Assembly: GCA_963930655.1 (NCBI GenBank)
Contig: OZ005604.1
Coordinates: forward strand, 10,984,001 to 11,048,000
Reading direction: 5' to 3'
Source of the DNA: Myrica gale
Lineage: Eukaryota; Streptophyta; Magnoliopsida; Fagales; Myricaceae
Length of the DNA stretch: 64,000 bases
Of the stretch, positions 33,250-46,775 are shown one piece after another (the first letter of the stretch is position 1; each line of letters opens with the position of its first letter). The position numbers were made by a program, and so were the translations under genes. The notes under the pieces were generated by a model. The model was not told where the DNA came from. It saw only the letters and a list, made by a program, of their open reading frames with translations, and did not search any database.

Positions 33250-33661
33250 AGCCCTACGTCCACCCCCAAGGCTATTGACTTCTTTGGGTTTCCTCCACTA
33301 TTCTCCAAATAGCGAATACACCTTAGCTTCCCGGGTGCTAAGGAACCTTTACAAAGTGTTTTCCGAACTTACACTTCAACTCTCTCTCACAAATCCTGAC
33401 AACCTAGAGGATTTCTTCTACTCTCACAAGTAGGACCAAGTGTTTTCCCAACACTCAAATGTTCTACAAAGGATGGTTACAATGAAGGCTCTCTAAGCCG
33501 AATGAGCAAATGAGGCACACAAATATGGAATGGCTCTCTAAGCCAAATAAGCAAATGAGGCACACAAATATGGAATGGCTCTCTAAGCCAAATAAGCAAT
33601 TGTAAATCTCACAACATGTGAAATGGCTCTCTATGCTAAATTATCAAATGGAAAGCCCAAT
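33250..33661 (-). repeat. A2 3' LTR remnant (left part)
   Basis: Matches 50388-50755 of the A2 5' LTR (CTACGTCCACCCCCAAGGC start), with a ~50-bp duplicated segment GGCTCTCTAAGCC(A)AAT near 33530-33600. It continues at 38290 after insertion C6: the intact joint AAGCCCAATAGAGTGCA is seen near 50745. The LTR's 3' end (about 250 bp) is missing. Confidence 0.87.
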
Positions 33662-33889
33662 TGTGAGACCCCGAAAAATCAGTACGTACTCCGTGGTAAG
33701 CTTAAGGATTTAGTGATTTGTTTTGAATTAATGGAGTTCATGGTATGATCTAAATTTAATGAGCATTATGGAATATCAATGGATGAGGTCTACATTTTAA
33801 GGTAGCCAATTTAAGTTGTTAGATTAAATGTATTTCTTTTTAATATCCTTGATTAATTTTTGAAGGATTATGTTATGGACCATATTATT

Positions 33890-34490
33890 GGGCTATTAAG
33901 GTTTAAATGGTTGGACTTAAAGCCTAAAAGAATGGGCTGAAAATGGACAGCCCAAGCTTGGCCGAAAATTAGGAATGATGGGCCTTGAAATTTAATCAAG
34001 TGGGCTGCCCAATTACATGTGATGATGGGCCCTTGAAGTTGTGATATTGGGCTGCTATAAGGCTTAGAGTAATAGGTGGATATTGGGCCTTTAAATGTAT
34101 GCAATTGGGCTACCATGAAGATCAAGAAATTGGGCTTTAAATTTATGCTAATGGGCTGCCAAAATGTTCATGGAAATGAGCTTTAAACTATGCTATTGGG
34201 CTGCCATAATATTCATGGTAATGGGCTGCCATTGAATGATTATTGGGCTTTAAGGATTTAGGTTATTGGGCCTTAGCCTTTAGGCTTGTGAAATGGACTT
34301 GAGACTTGTGATATTGGGCCTTAGACAAATATTATTGGGCTATCAAAGTCTTATGTGATTGAAATGTTAGTGGGCCTAACTTTAAAGATTGGTGTTAATG
34401 GGCCCTATCCTTTAAACTTATGAATTGGATCTAAGATGGTGTTGTTGGGCCTTGGATTAATGTTGTTGGGCTGCCCAATGGGTCTTGGAG
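33890..34490 (+). promoter_or_regulatory. Array of TGGGCC/TGGGCT motifs in C6
   Basis: Around twenty-five ATTGGGCTGCC, ATTGGGCCTT and similar motifs in 600 bp, close to the 5' end of the C copy. Equivalent to the arrays in C3. These are cores of plant site-II/TCP sites; activity is not shown. Confidence 0.5.
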
Positions 34491-37440
34491 TTAAGTTATA
34501 ATATAAGATTAGTAGTACTAATCATTCATTAAGCCAACTAAGTATGCTATGTAACTAGGTTGGTTGAGTTGTAACTAAGTAAACTAAACTAGTTGGATTT
34601 CAACCAAGGGAACTAAATGGTTGAACTAAGCATTAAATATGGAATTCAAATGTGTGGTGGAGGGTGATTTTCGTGGGTTGCAAGATAGACATAGGGGAGA
34701 CAAGACATGACAAGTTGAAAAGTAAATTTTGGAAGGAAAAACTTTCCTTTGACCGAACATAAGGCCAAGTTCATGCTCCCTTGCTTTTTGGCTTTTCATT
34801 TCACACCCATCACACTTCCTTTCCACTTTATTTGTGTCACCTCACTTCTTTGGAGCCATTTGGTCGACCAACACAATCCAAAAGAGAGAAACCCAAAGCC
34901 AAAACCGAAATCAAGAGAGAACTTGGTGTAAACCGAACCTTTTGGAGCCACAAAGAGTGATTTCAAGCTTGGACCAAGGGGATTTCGTGTAAGGGGGAAG
35001 GAGAAGAAGGAGTAGAAGGAAAAAGGGAGGTCTTGCAAGAAGAAGAAAGGAAGGAGAAGACAAAGGACAACCAAGGTAACAACCGGATCTTATTTCCTTC
35101 TTGTTGGCCGAACCCTCTTGTGAATAGATCTTAAAATGTGAGTTGTGTTGTGCTTGGATATTGTGAGATCTTGAATGATTAAAGAACCTTAAGTTATTTA
35201 GTAGGTGAAGGAGAGAGAAATTTTGCAAGGGAACAAGGAGAAGGAACAAGGAACAACAAGGTAGAAACCGAATCTACCATTTCTCTTGTTGGCCGAAACT
35301 GTTGGTGAATAGATCTTGAACTTTTATGCTTTGATGATGTTGAATATTGCTAGATCTGGTGTTATTAAGATTTATAAGAGTAGATCTAGCCATGTATGTT
35401 CTAGAACTAAGGTTGAATGTGAAGAAAAATGCAAATGGAGAACAATGTATGTTAAAGGAAGCTAGATCTAAGTTTATGCTAAGTTGGTGGGTTGTAAGTT
35501 GTAAATCTCCTTAGATCTATGGTTATGGATGTGTTGGAATGTTAGATCTAAGTGTTTGACCATTGTTATGATGATTTAATGAACAATATACATGTGAAGA
35601 GGTTCCGAACTATGGAAGAAATGCATGATAAAGAGGGAGATAGGACAAATGTAAGATTTGGCATAAATCACTATGATGGCCGAACCATGCAACCCTAAAT
35701 TGCATTTTGCTGCTTATGTTTGGTGTTAGATCTAAGAGCATGAATGAATGTGAGTATGTACTGACTTGTTATTGGAAAATGCATGTAAGTTTGGTTGTGA
35801 ATCGAGGAAGTTGCATGCAAATGAATAATGAGAAAATTCCAAGTGTTCCATGATATGGTGTTGGCCGAATGTCACTTTGTCCTTGATCTTGAATTATGTT
35901 ATGATTGGTAGTTCTTAGGTTGTGAAATTGTTGAATGGAGGATGGGATCACCATGGGAGATGAAGTTGTAATTAAAGAACTAATAAGATTGGTGTTGGCC
36001 GAATGCCATGAGGAAGAGAAACCCGAATTGCAAGCTTGTAACAATTGGACTTGTAACAATTGGAGATTTTATTTGCTTGTGATGAATGAATAAAATTAGG
36101 ATTTTGGCCAAACAAATTAAAAGATGTTAAGGCTTAAAGGATCGAGTTAAAGGATTAACAAGCCTTGTGATGTTAAGCATGGATTAAGGATTCAATTAGA
36201 ATGATTTAATGTTGGCCAAATCCTATTTAGGGCAGAGTGAGACATAATCGTAATGATATGTATATCAAAGCTAAGGATTAGAGAGCCTTGACCTTATGAG
36301 GAGTGTACCTAATCAAGATACCTATAAGTATATGTGCATAGATATTATATTGCAATACTAAATAATTAAATGACCTAAGTTTTAAATATTAGTTAAAGAA
36401 TAAATTAAATAAAATATTTAATGATTAAAAGAATTATATTGATATATATATATATTATCAAAAAGAAAATATAATATAGTTGCCATTCGGAAACATTTCC
36501 GATGAATGGAAGGTACGAAGTCAAGTGATGAACGGGAAGTTCAAGATGGATTAAGAAAAATCCGGCAACTATATTATACCATTAAATTAAGTAATGCGTA
36601 GAATTATCGCTACTTGTCCTTAGTGGACTTCAAGAGGACTGTCGGGTAATTCGTAGGACCGAAACATACTGATATGGTTTCATCTATACGCAGTACATTG
36701 AAAGATTGAACCTATTCCTTGTAGGCGAGGAGCCAAGTGAGCAAAGGAGAATTTGCGAGGAGTACTGTAAGTGGATCTTACCCCTTTTGGAAAACTGGAA
36801 TGATACACTGCATGTTTTATTGTGCATGGCAAGATGTTTTTAATACATATGAAATGTATTGCATGAAGAATGTTTCAAGTACGCATGATGTTTCGAACAT
36901 GTCATAGCATGATCATTTGCATGAACGCATGAGAGACGTTTTGATTGCAAATGAAAGTACGAGGTTTTCAAGAGTGGCATGGCATGTTCATTGCATAGAA
37001 AACATGAAAATTTGTTTTATGCAAATGAAAGAGAATTTATGTTATAATTAAGCACGAAGGGTTTGGTTGAATACGTACTAAGTTAAGTGAGGTTCGACAT
37101 CCATGCCGAGGGACGTTGTTCGTGAAGGATGGATGAATGGACGCCCATACCGAGGGACGTTGTTCGTGAAGGATGGGTTAGTCCGTGAGGTATGTACAAC
37201 CACACCGAGGAACGTTGCTCGAGAAGGTGTGGCGCCTCCAAGGGTCGTGTCTAGCCATCAGGCCTGGGGCAACTACGGGCTAGCTCGATCAGATGTAAGG
37301 TCTCCAAGAAAATTCGGGGACGGTTCCGAAGGGAACGCACAACCCTGACTTCAGGGGTCAAATGGAGCGAGCCAAGAGTAAGAGATACGAAATGGTTGTG
37401 AAAAGGCCAACAGTGGCACAAGTATGGAAAGAATGATTTT

Positions 37441-37660
37441 CAAGGGCCAAGGGCCAATTTTATAAGCAAGAATGAAAGAATGATTTTCAAGGGCCAAGGG
37501 CCAATTTTATAAGCAAGAATGAAACAATGATTTTCAAGGGCCAAGGGCCAATTTTATAAGCAAGAATGAAAGAATGATTTTCAAGGGCCAAGGGCCAATT
37601 TTATAAGCAAGAATGAAAGAAAGATTTTCAAGGGCCTAGGGCCAATTTCGAGATTTGAAA
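37441..37660 (+). repeat. 47-bp tandem repeat in C6
   Basis: Units start at 37441, 37488, 37535, 37582 and a partial one at 37629, each beginning CAAGGGCCAAGGGCCAATTT. Other C copies have only one or two versions of this unit. Confidence 0.9.
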
Positions 37661-38289
37661 TGCATTTGAAAAGGCCAAGAGTGGCAAGAGATTTTAGTGC
37701 ATGGCATGTGCATCACGGAGCATGCATATGCATCATGGCTTTTTATGCACTAACTCATGAATTACAGTTTTGCATTTCTTCTCTTATCGCTACAGTGTAT
37801 TGAAGTAAGTATGCTTTTAAAGCTATGTTTTATTAAAGTTCATGTTTCAACTGTTGTTCCTTACTGAGTCTTTCGACTCATAGTTTGTAAAACGTATCAT
37901 TCCAGATCCACAAGATAACTGGGGAGCAGAGGAGTATCTCACGTAGAAATCCTGGAAGTTTGGGGATTGGAGCCGGAGTTGGTGAACTCCGAAGTAGCAC
38001 TTGGGAGTGCTGGTTTTGATCAAGTGGCAGTATGTTGCCCTAGTACGTTCTGTATAAGTTGCGAACAAGATGCAATGTATAGACTTTTCTGAATTATGAT
38101 GCATATACCGAGAGGTTATGATCTTTGAGCTTGTATCTCAGCCAACATGTGAATCCTGAGTGAGCCATCCTATGTATATAAAAAAAAAAATCTCCGCTGT
38201 AAGAGTTAGTGTAAACGCTGGAGTGTTCCCGGGGAATGCTCGCGGCTGTCACGGTCCCTGCGGGATGGCGTTCGGGGCGTGACACCAAT

Positions 38290-38599
38290 AGAGTGCAAGA
38301 AGATAAGATTATTAAAGAACTCTAGAGTTTGGAAGATATGAGCACAAGCCTTTTTGGTTGATGTGGTTTTCCCTCTTCTTCAAAGCACTTTCTCTCTCTA
38401 GAAGCTAGGGCAAAGAGAACTTGCAAGTGTGTTGTCCCTTCTTCAAGAAATCTCTCACTCTTTGGAGGCTAGGTCGTCAATGATGAGCAAATAGAGGAAG
38501 ATTGAACAAGGGGAGCTTTGATCTTGGAAGAATCAGCAAGTAATTTCTTTGGATATAGCTTTCTCTCTCTTTGGAAGGATAGATGTTGAAAGATGATGC
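38290..38599 (-). repeat. A2 3' LTR remnant (right part)
   Basis: Matches about 50755-51065 of the A2 5' LTR (AGAGTGCAAGAAGATAAG to GAAAGATGATGCAAC). Homology stops at 38599, where a short unclear stretch and then C7 begin; the U3 end of the LTR with the palindrome array is missing. Confidence 0.85.
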
Positions 38600-40993
38600 A
38601 ACAAGCCAAAGCGTGTCGATATGTTTTCTCCTCTTGCTTATCCTAAATGGTTATAGAACCGAAGCGTGTCGATATGTTTTCTCGGACACTCATAGTATAG
38701 AGAAGGAAACCTATTGTTTGGAGGCCACAAGCCAAGTGAGAGCCGAGAAGGATTAACAAGGCCCTGCGGTGTTAAGTGGGGATTAAGGATTTAATTAGAT
38801 CGGTCAAGGGTTGGCCGAAACATACGATGAGTGAATGAGATTGAATTTTAAGATTAAAGAAGTCTTGATCATATAAAGAGAAGATTAAAAGTGTGGAACA
38901 AGGAGAATAGAAATTAAACATGATATAGGTTGCTGATTGGATGTAGAATTCTTAATATGAAATGTTGGTTGCCGCCCTTATGCCATTGGGTTTACATGAT
39001 GAATTAAGGGCTAGGAGAGTTGGGATATGATGATAAGAAAGGCATCATTGCTCTATAGTTTATAAACCTTACAAGTTTATACATGAAGGAAGTCGAAAAC
39101 CATTGGATGTTGTTAAGGTCCTGTTAGTCTTCCCCTGATGGATTAATATCGATTTTGGAATCTAAGAAGCATATATGGATGGATCTTGACCTAGGATGTC
39201 AATAATGCACCTGAGGTATTTAAGAGAGAAAGCCTAAGAGGAGGTCAAAGTATGGACCATAGTTTGAAAATACGTTTTGTGCATGCTTGGGCAAATATGC
39301 CATAGTGTGGAAATGTGGTGTTGTTACTTGTAACCGTGTAAGATTATGGTGCAAAGGAATTGAATTCAATGATGCTTTCGGGATAGAATAAATGTACTAA
39401 GGTTGTATCCAAGTCAGAGGCGAATAAAATAAAGACAACAACTTGCTCGGGTATATTGTTGCATGCAACCTTGGCAGATCATTAGACTCAGTTTAAGTTG
39501 ACCTTGACGGCATAGTTTGCCTTCCGACACAAGGTTAGAGCAAAGGGAAATAAAGATAAAAGAATTCAAACCGAATTTCAGATCATTCCGATAAGGATTT
39601 AATAAGTTACAGATTTGATATTGGATATCAAGGCTATGAAAGAAGATGTTAAAGGATCGAATTGAAATATCCTAGAAGTTCACATAATTGGAATTGTTTG
39701 ATATATATGATCCTTGCTGTTTTCACCTGGATTTATGAAAGTTAACGCTATTTACAAGGAAGGCCACATAATATAATCATATGATTTAAAATATGAATTC
39801 TGAAACTAAAGTTGTGTATGATACGTTTGTATGTTTTGTTGAATGTGGATGACTGAACATTTCAGTATCGCTTGTAGGCGAAGACCGAACTTCAGTTTGG
39901 GTGGATTGGTGTAAGTACAATAAGTGCGAGGAGTACTGTAAGAGGATTAGTAAGTGGACAGTAAGTGTTCCTTTTTTCAAAACTGGAATGACACACTGCA
40001 TCGTTTCATGAACAAGCATGAGAGTTTAATCGAGCATGACACGACATGTGCATTGCATGAATTTTTCAAGAAGAATGTTTATGCAATGATTTTATGGAAA
40101 GATTATGAAAAGTTTTATGAAACGATAAGTTAAGTTAAGGGGCACTGGTCGGTACCGTACCATCAAGATGGACTCCCATACCGAAGGACGAATGCGAGAA
40201 GGATGGGTGAATCCACGAGGCTGTGCAAACCACACCGAGGAACGTTGCTCGAGAAGGTGTGGCGCCTCCAAGGGTCAAGTCTAGCCACTGAAGGACGAAT
40301 GCGAGAAGGTGCGCTAGCTGACCATATGTAAGGTCCCTAAGGGAATTCGGGGACGGTTCCAAAGGGAACGCACAACCCTGACTTCAAGGGTTAAATGGAG
40401 CGAGCCCATAAGTAAGAGATATGAAATGATTATGAAAAGGCCAAGAGTGGCACAAGTATGAATAAGTGGTTTTCAAGGCCAAGGGCCGATTTCACAAGCA
40501 AGCATGAAAGAGATATTTTCAAGGGCCTGGGGCCAACTTCAAGCAAGAGCATATGCATATCCATGAGCATGCATGTGCATCACGAATCAAGTTTATTCTC
40601 TTTCATGATTATGCAAGTACAAGTCAAGAGCATGTTTTAAGCTTATGTTTTCCCTTACTGAGTCTTTTTGACTCACGTTTTTAAAATTGTGTCATTCCAG
40701 ATGCCTCAGGTGAAGAAAGTCAGGAGGACCACCTGACTCAGAGGGAAAAAGATTATGTTCATGTTCTGTCAATATGACTCGATCGATGAGATCAGTCATT
40801 GGTTAAGTATCAAACATGTTATATATGTATTAAGGTGAAAGATTGTCGAGCACCTTATTATTATGAGAGTTGGCTCGTTCTCTCGAGATTCTGCTTTATT
40901 CCGCTGTAAGCATGTATGTAAGAACGCTGGAGCTATCCGGGGGATTGCTCGCGGCTGTCACGGTCCCTGCGGGATGCCGTTCGGGGCGTGACA
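38600..40993 (+). mobile_element. Family C repeat, copy C7 (5'-truncated)
   Basis: The right end GCCGTTCGGGGCGTGACA is at 40993, but the TGTGAGACCCC start is absent. Clear C homology begins near 38755 (AGGATTAACAAGGCC). 38600-38755 holds a short duplicated segment, AAGCGTGTCGATATG at about 38611 and 38659, of unclear origin. It keeps both CTGGAATGACACA arms (39981, 40688), the TGAGTC-TTTTT-GACTCA hairpin (40659) and the uninterrupted site that identifies the C3 insertion. The truncation removed the A2 LTR U3 as well, so one deletion probably took both. Confidence 0.75.
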
Positions 40994-41361
40994 GTGAAAG
41001 TAAAAAGTTTAGATTTCTTGATAGGAGGAAGATACTAAATTTCAAACATCTTCAGTCAATCCATCCAAGTCGTGGAGGACCAATATGTCCATTACATTAC
41101 ATGAGACCGAAAAGTTCTATCAGCTTCCATATGCACCTCTGTGACCTTTACAACATCCTCAGTTGATGATTTCACAAAAGAAAGAAGATTAGCAGAAATA
41201 GTGGTGAACTCATCAACAAAATTATGAATTAAATTACTAGCCATATGGATGTTGTTGTTGATTTGATACATAAGACACCTCATATCCTTATCAAGAGTCT
41301 CAAAACACTATGTATGAACACCAAGCAGCTTCGTCATATCTTCAAATCTCTTCTTCATACT
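40994..41361 (-). pseudogene. A2 env-like ORF, C-terminal part
   Basis: Open stretch 41283-41092 reads INNNIHMASNLIHNFVDE and VVKVTEVHMEADRTF, homologous to INQASTVIQTTVNELKT and DATEVRMEEDQYL of A1. It is the continuation of the frame at 45357-46300, split by C8, and ends at C7. Confidence 0.7.
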
Positions 41362-42559
41362 TGTCACGCCCCGAACGGCATCCCACAGGGACCGTGACAG
41401 CCGCGAGCTATCCCCCGGATGACTCCAGCGTTCTTACTTATATTTTTACTTGATTACGGCGGAAACGTACAGGATCGCAAGGGGTTTGAGCTAATTCTTA
41501 CATAATCAGGGTTCTCATTAAGTTCATACAAAACATATATTTAACACATTAGAACTCAATTAGTGACGCTCATGCCACTATCAACAAAATGTGAAACATA
41601 ATATCTCGGGCTTCTAGGTCAGGTAGTCCTCCTGACTCTCTTCACCTGATACATCTAGAATGACACAATTTAAAAAAACGTGAGTCAAAAAGACTCAGTA
41701 AGGGAAAGACATAAAACTTAAAGCATGCTCTTGACTTATGCCCGCTTAATCATGAAAGGAAGAAACTTGATAAATGATGCACTTGCATGTCATGAATTAT
41801 GCATATGCTCTTGCTTAGTTTCGGCCCCAGGCCCTTGAAAATGTCTCTTTCATGTTTGATCGTGAAATCGGCCCTTGGCCCTTGAAAACCTTTCTTTCGT
41901 ACTTGTGCCCTTGTTGGCCTTTTCATAATTATTTCATATCTTTTACTTGTGGGCTCGCTCCATTTGACCCCTGAAGTCAGGGTTGTGCGTTCCCTTCGGA
42001 ACCGTCCCCGAATTCCCTTGGAGACCTTACATTCGGTCAACTAGCGCACCTTCTCATTTGTCCTTCAGTGGCTAGACGTGACCCTTGGAGGCACCACACC
42101 TTCTCAATGTCCTTCAGTGTGGCTTGCACAGCCTCTTGGATTCACCCATCCTTCTCATAATTGTCCTTCGGTATGAGAGTCCAACTTGATGGTACGGTAC
42201 CGACCGGTGCCCCTTATCTTAACTTATCGTTTCATAAAACTTTTCATATTCTCTCCATAAAAATCATTGCATAAACTTTCTCCTTAAAAAATTCATGCAA
42301 TGCACATGTCATGTCATGCTTGCTTAAAACTCATGCTTGCTTAAAATTCGTGCTTGCTCATGAAACGATGCAGTGTGTCATTCCAGTTTTGAAAAAGAAT
42401 ACTTACTGTCCACTTACAGTATCCACTTACTCTTGGTCTTCTTTGTTCGTGTATACAGACACGTGGATCGCCTACAAGCAATTCAAATATTTCTTAGACT
42501 TTAAGAATAGTATGTAATCATTAAATATTTTCATTTTTGAAATCGGTCATCAACCAAAG

Positions 42560-42582
42560 ATATATATATATATATATATATA
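42560..42582 (+). repeat. (AT)n microsatellite
   Basis: About eleven AT dinucleotides in C8, at the same relative place as in C3. Confidence 0.9.
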
Positions 42583-44699
42583 CGTATTACTGAAATTCAT
42601 TTAATCATTTAAAAACATTTTATTCTTTTCCTTAACAATATTCAAAACTTAGCTTATTAAATCATTAATATTTTTATTGAAATAAAAATATATTTATCCA
42701 TGGACATGCCTTGATTTAGGGTTAAATAATACTCTTAGGTTTAGAATTAAACCTAAGTCTCTTTTTATTACACGTACTCCATTAAAACCTTATATCCAAC
42801 TATTAATAAATTATTCATGATTAAATCTTATCTAGGGTTCCAAATAATATTTTATTAAAAGATCATGGTTCATCAATATCTATATTAACTAGCCTAATCT
42901 CTAATTTCCTTATCCATCACAACAAATGAAAATCCATAAATCATAAATTGTACTTAGGGTTTCATTATTACTATAACATTCGGCCACTACCATTTTATGC
43001 ACCAATTAATCACAACTTTTACTTCAATGGTGATCTCATCCTCCATTCAACAATTTCACAACCTAGGATCTATAAATCAAAGCACCAACACAATACATCA
43101 TAATCATAGCATTCGGCCCACACATGCTTTCACCCAAATTATTAGGTTTCTTTTGTTTCCTTCAATATGCATGCATCTAATACTTAATATAATCATCTAC
43201 CATGCATTGGGGTCATAAATCTTGCACATGTCATGGCCAATGTCCAGATTTAAACATATTCAAAACTATACATGAAATCCTACACATCTCATATTCGGCC
43301 ATACCCCAAAATGTTACCTTTTTTTTCATGCTAAAAAATCATAACATGCACATCCTTTGCATTGTGACCTAACTAGCATGCATATACTTAATATTTTCAT
43401 CAAATAATTCCATCAACATTAGATCCACTCTTTATACACACTAACATCCATAAATCTAAACAAAATATCAACTTTCATCAAGCCAACACATCAAAACTTA
43501 GATCTAACTTCCTTTAGCATACCTTGTTCTTCATTTGCCTTTTTCTTTACATACAACCTTAGATCTAGGGTTTCCATGGTTAGATCTAGCATGTAAACAA
43601 CCTAGGGTTCTTAAGCATCCAAGATCTAACAATCATCAAGGCATATTACGACCTAAACTTCAAGATCCACACATAACTCATTCAGTCACTTATGCTATAC
43701 CAACAACATCACATTGTTCTTACCTTGTTGTCTATCCGAGCTTGAGCACCTAGAAAATAAAGTACCTTTGGTTAGTATTTGTGAAGCTTAAGGCAAGATC
43801 ATCAATAAAACTAAACTTACCTTCAACCTTTACCAACTCTTCCTATCCTTTCTTCCTTCAAAGATTCGGTCCACCCTCCTTAGAAATGTCTAAGCTTGAT
43901 TTAAAAGGAAGTTCTATGGTGGTTAAGAGAACATGGTAAGCTTGAAGAGAAATGGTGTCAAATGGCTAGGGTTTTCAAGGAAGGGTTGTGTTTGCACCAA
44001 GAGAGATTTAACTTGGCTTTTAGAATGAGATTTGGTAAGCTAGAAGAAAGTGGTTTAGGTGCAAGATGAAAAGGAACAAACCTTGAATCTTGAGTGTGAG
44101 GTTCGGCTAAGAGCTTGAAAATGGGAGAGAGTTGAGAGAGCTTGCAATATTCGGCCAAGAGAGAAGAGTTTGGAGAGTGAAATGCATGAGTGGTTCGGTC
44201 ATGAGAAATGCAAGAGAGTTGTGAGAGATTGAGTCTCCCAAGGCAATTTAAGGCTATGACATAAAGTTTGAGAGAGTGAATTGACAAGAGAGCAAAAGAA
44301 AGAGGAAGAGGGGATGAATGGGGGGGTGTTGGCCGACCAAGCAAGGCCTTAGTCTTCTCTCTCTCTTTTATTTCTTTTCACCTTTTTCTCTTACATCAAT
44401 TGTCTCCAAAAGCTTGTCTTGCATTTGAATTTCCTCATTCTCTTTCCTCCCATGCATCCATCGACATTCACTCATTCTCCCTTGCTTTCTCTCTTCTCTT
44501 TTACTTCAATGCATTGTCTTATCACTCTTACACTTCTTACACCTTCTTACACTTCACATGGCCTTACTTTATGGCTTTTCAAATTCACCCTATAGCCTTT
44601 CACGTAAATGCCTTGTCTTTTACTTAGTTTGGTTGCTTTTCAACCAACCTAGTTACTTCCACATTAAATTGCAACCAACTTTCAACTTGGTTTTCTCTC

Positions 44700-44890
44700 T
44701 CACCTAACTTATCACTTTATAAGCTCTCTTACTTATCTATCCATTCCAATAGCTTATCACCTCATAAGTATGATATCTTATCATGTGATAATGGCCTTAG
44801 CCTATCTCTACAATAATCACAAGGCCTTATCACTCTAAAAGTTTCCTAACTTATCATGCTTGCTTATCACTATGATAAGCAAGTGTGCTT
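44700..44890 (-). promoter_or_regulatory. Cluster of GATAAG motifs in C8
   Basis: About ten CTTATC/GATAAG motifs in 190 bp, including ACTTATCATGCTTGCTTATC near 44850. It sits near the 5' end of C8 like the cluster in C2. A regulatory role is inference. Confidence 0.4.
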
Positions 44891-45356
44891 ATCAATGAAT
44901 ATTCAAATGGAAATTCTATTAATAATATAGGCCACATGATAATAATACATGTCACATATAAAAGATATAAAATATTCGATCCACGTATTCAAAAGAATTT
45001 CATCATTTAATCTATTAATAAATTTCGGCTTATACAAGGAAATTATTAAATCATAATTCAAATTCTATGGTCCATGAATCATATTAAGTAAATGAAAAAT
45101 ATAAATTTGTAAGAGAGAAACTTACTTGAAATTTCGGCTCCTAATATAAACATAATTTATACTTGCATAAAATGACATTAAAATTATTTAAAGAGATTTT
45201 ATGAAATAAAATCTCATTTTAATCGAAATTCCATAACATAAGGATTAGGCCATACATTGGCCAAAAACATAGCCCCATGAAGAAATAAAAAGCTATTACA
45301 TTGGAAATAAAAGATAATACATAAGCAATTACGTAGGAGAAAATCGGGGTCTCACA

Positions 45357-46300
45357 ATACTAGTGGTCATGTCCTCCATAGTCTTACCCAATATTTTCGG
45401 TTTCTTCTCGATTTCATCAATTGAATCCTCAAGTTTTACTTAGGTGAGACTCACGAGAACTAGCAACAGGAAATACGGAAGATGATCCAATTTGCAGCGA
45501 GGGAAAAGAAATAGGTGTTTGCTTACCCAAAGAAGTCCTATTTCCCTTGGGAGTCCTTTCAGTTTCAGCCTTTTCCTCAAAATCTGAATCCCCTTGCTTA
45601 GGTGTATCACACTTTTCTTCACCCATTTTCCATCATCATTTTGAACAAACCCCAGCACCTGAAGGGTTTTCTTTGGATTTTTCTCTTACTTCCCCAGTCA
45701 TATCAATCTCAAGGATATGAAATATATGCATGAAAAACATCCCATAAATATCTCCAAGAAAGTGATGTATTCAAATTTTCCAATTCTTGGTAATATGATA
45801 TTACAAACCATATGATGCAATAATCATCTTATGAACAATCAATCCACTGGCAGTAGGTTTAATAACCTAATTAAGGGTTGGATTATCCAATACAACCCTA
45901 AATATCAAGTGGTTCTACCTTTGATAACCCCATCCAACCAAATGCATCAAATAATCTCTTTCCACCATTAGAAGCAGAAATCAGGGAGTTTAATGAAGCC
46001 ACTGATATGTCTAATTTCTTCCCATTTACACAACTATTGACATTCTCAGATGTTGAAATTTGAAGGTTTGCATAAACTAACTTAACCAAATTTATACATA
46101 GCAATCCACCTTCAAATTCACAAGCAAACCCCATTCTTGAAATTCAAATATCTCTTTAAAATCAAAGTCATTCTCACTTAGCCATTTGAAAACAGCCCAA
46201 CAACTAGCAATGACCTTTCGGTTTCTATAAACTTGAAGACAACGAAGTTTACACAGCCTGACCTGGAAATGCTAACCTCTGTATAAGGAGCAGGTTCCTC
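45357..46300 (-). pseudogene. A2 env-like ORF, main part
   Basis: Degenerate homologue of the A1 env-like frame: INLVKLVYANLQISTSENVN, LDISVASLNSLISASNGGKR, FGWMGLSKVEPLDI (46134-45898), then after stops LGFVQNDDGKWVKKS (about 45650) and PKQGDSDFEEKAE. The GLPYGM motif is lost. C8 splits the frame at 45357. Upstream, 46300-46480, is purine/pyrimidine-rich like the A1 leader. Confidence 0.7.
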
Positions 46301-46574
46301 GGTACTTTTTCCTTTCTTTCGTACCCTAGAACTGACAGATGTTGGCGTCTGATGAGAGAGGTACTTGGAGTGGCTGGGTTAGGAAATTGAATGCTATCGG
46401 CGGTGGATTTTTTGAAGAAGGCAGCGGGTAAATGGAATTTGGGAGAGATTGGGTGATGCTTGCCGTTTGGGAGAGAAAAAAAGGTTATGTGAGATGGAGG
46501 AGAAATAAAGTGCTGACCTATTTTGCCCTAAAGAGTATATATATGACATGCATGCTCCTCATTTTAAAAACATT

Positions 46575-46775
46575 GTAGTCGTTATAAGTGTCGACACATT
46601 GGCTCAATGTGTTGACACATTTCACATGTTCCCGAATACATTTTAAAAAGGCTCTTGGAGGAGAAGCTTATGTGTTGACACATTAATTTATGGTGTCGAC
46701 ACATACTTTCTCAGTGAAAACATCCATGAAAACCAGAAGTGTTGACACTTGTTTTACCATGTGTTGACACATGAT
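46575..46775 (-). promoter_or_regulatory. Palindrome cluster in the pol-env spacer of A2
   Basis: AGTGTCGACACATT near 46589 and GGTGTCGACACATA near 46693, plus decayed GTGTTGACAC forms near 46609, 46672, 46740 and 46762. Same place and layout as in A1 (21360-21545). Confidence 0.55.

Larger units (their letters stand above)
33662..38284 (+). mobile_element. Family C repeat, copy C6 (in A2 3' LTR)
   Basis: 4623 bp, TGTGAGACCCCGAAAAATC to GGCGTTCGGGGCGTGACA, duplication CCAAT at 33657-33661 and 38285-38289. The uninterrupted LTR at 50745 proves the boundaries. It holds a TGGGCC/TGGGCT array (33890-34490), repeated TTGGCCGAA motifs (33960, 35105, 35291, 35871, 35997), the paired CTGGAATGATACA arms (36797, 37893), the TGAGTC-TTTC-GACTCA hairpin (37866), and a 47-bp tandem repeat. 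Non-coding. Confidence 0.9.
41362..45356 (-). mobile_element. Family C repeat, copy C8 (in A2 env-like)
   Basis: 3995 bp; minus-strand TGTGAGACCCCGATTTTC (45356) to GTTCGGGGCGTGACA (41362). Duplication ATACT at 41357-41361 and 45357-45361. It has one internal start only, so it is a good model of an unrearranged copy. It holds arms at 41654 and 42373, a TGAGTC hairpin at 41683, TTCGGCCA motifs (42979, 43293, 44150) and a GATAAG/CTTATC cluster (44700-44890). ORFs such as 43958-44344 show no recognisable domain. Confidence 0.9.

Noticed and set aside
37103..37348. 81-residue ORF in C6
   Set aside because: Produced by short internal repeats (CCGAGGGACGTTGTTCG modules); the frame is not kept in C2, C3, C7 or C8.
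43958..44627. ORFs of 128 and 75 residues in C8
   Set aside because: Same type of pyrimidine-rich non-coding sequence; no recognisable motif.
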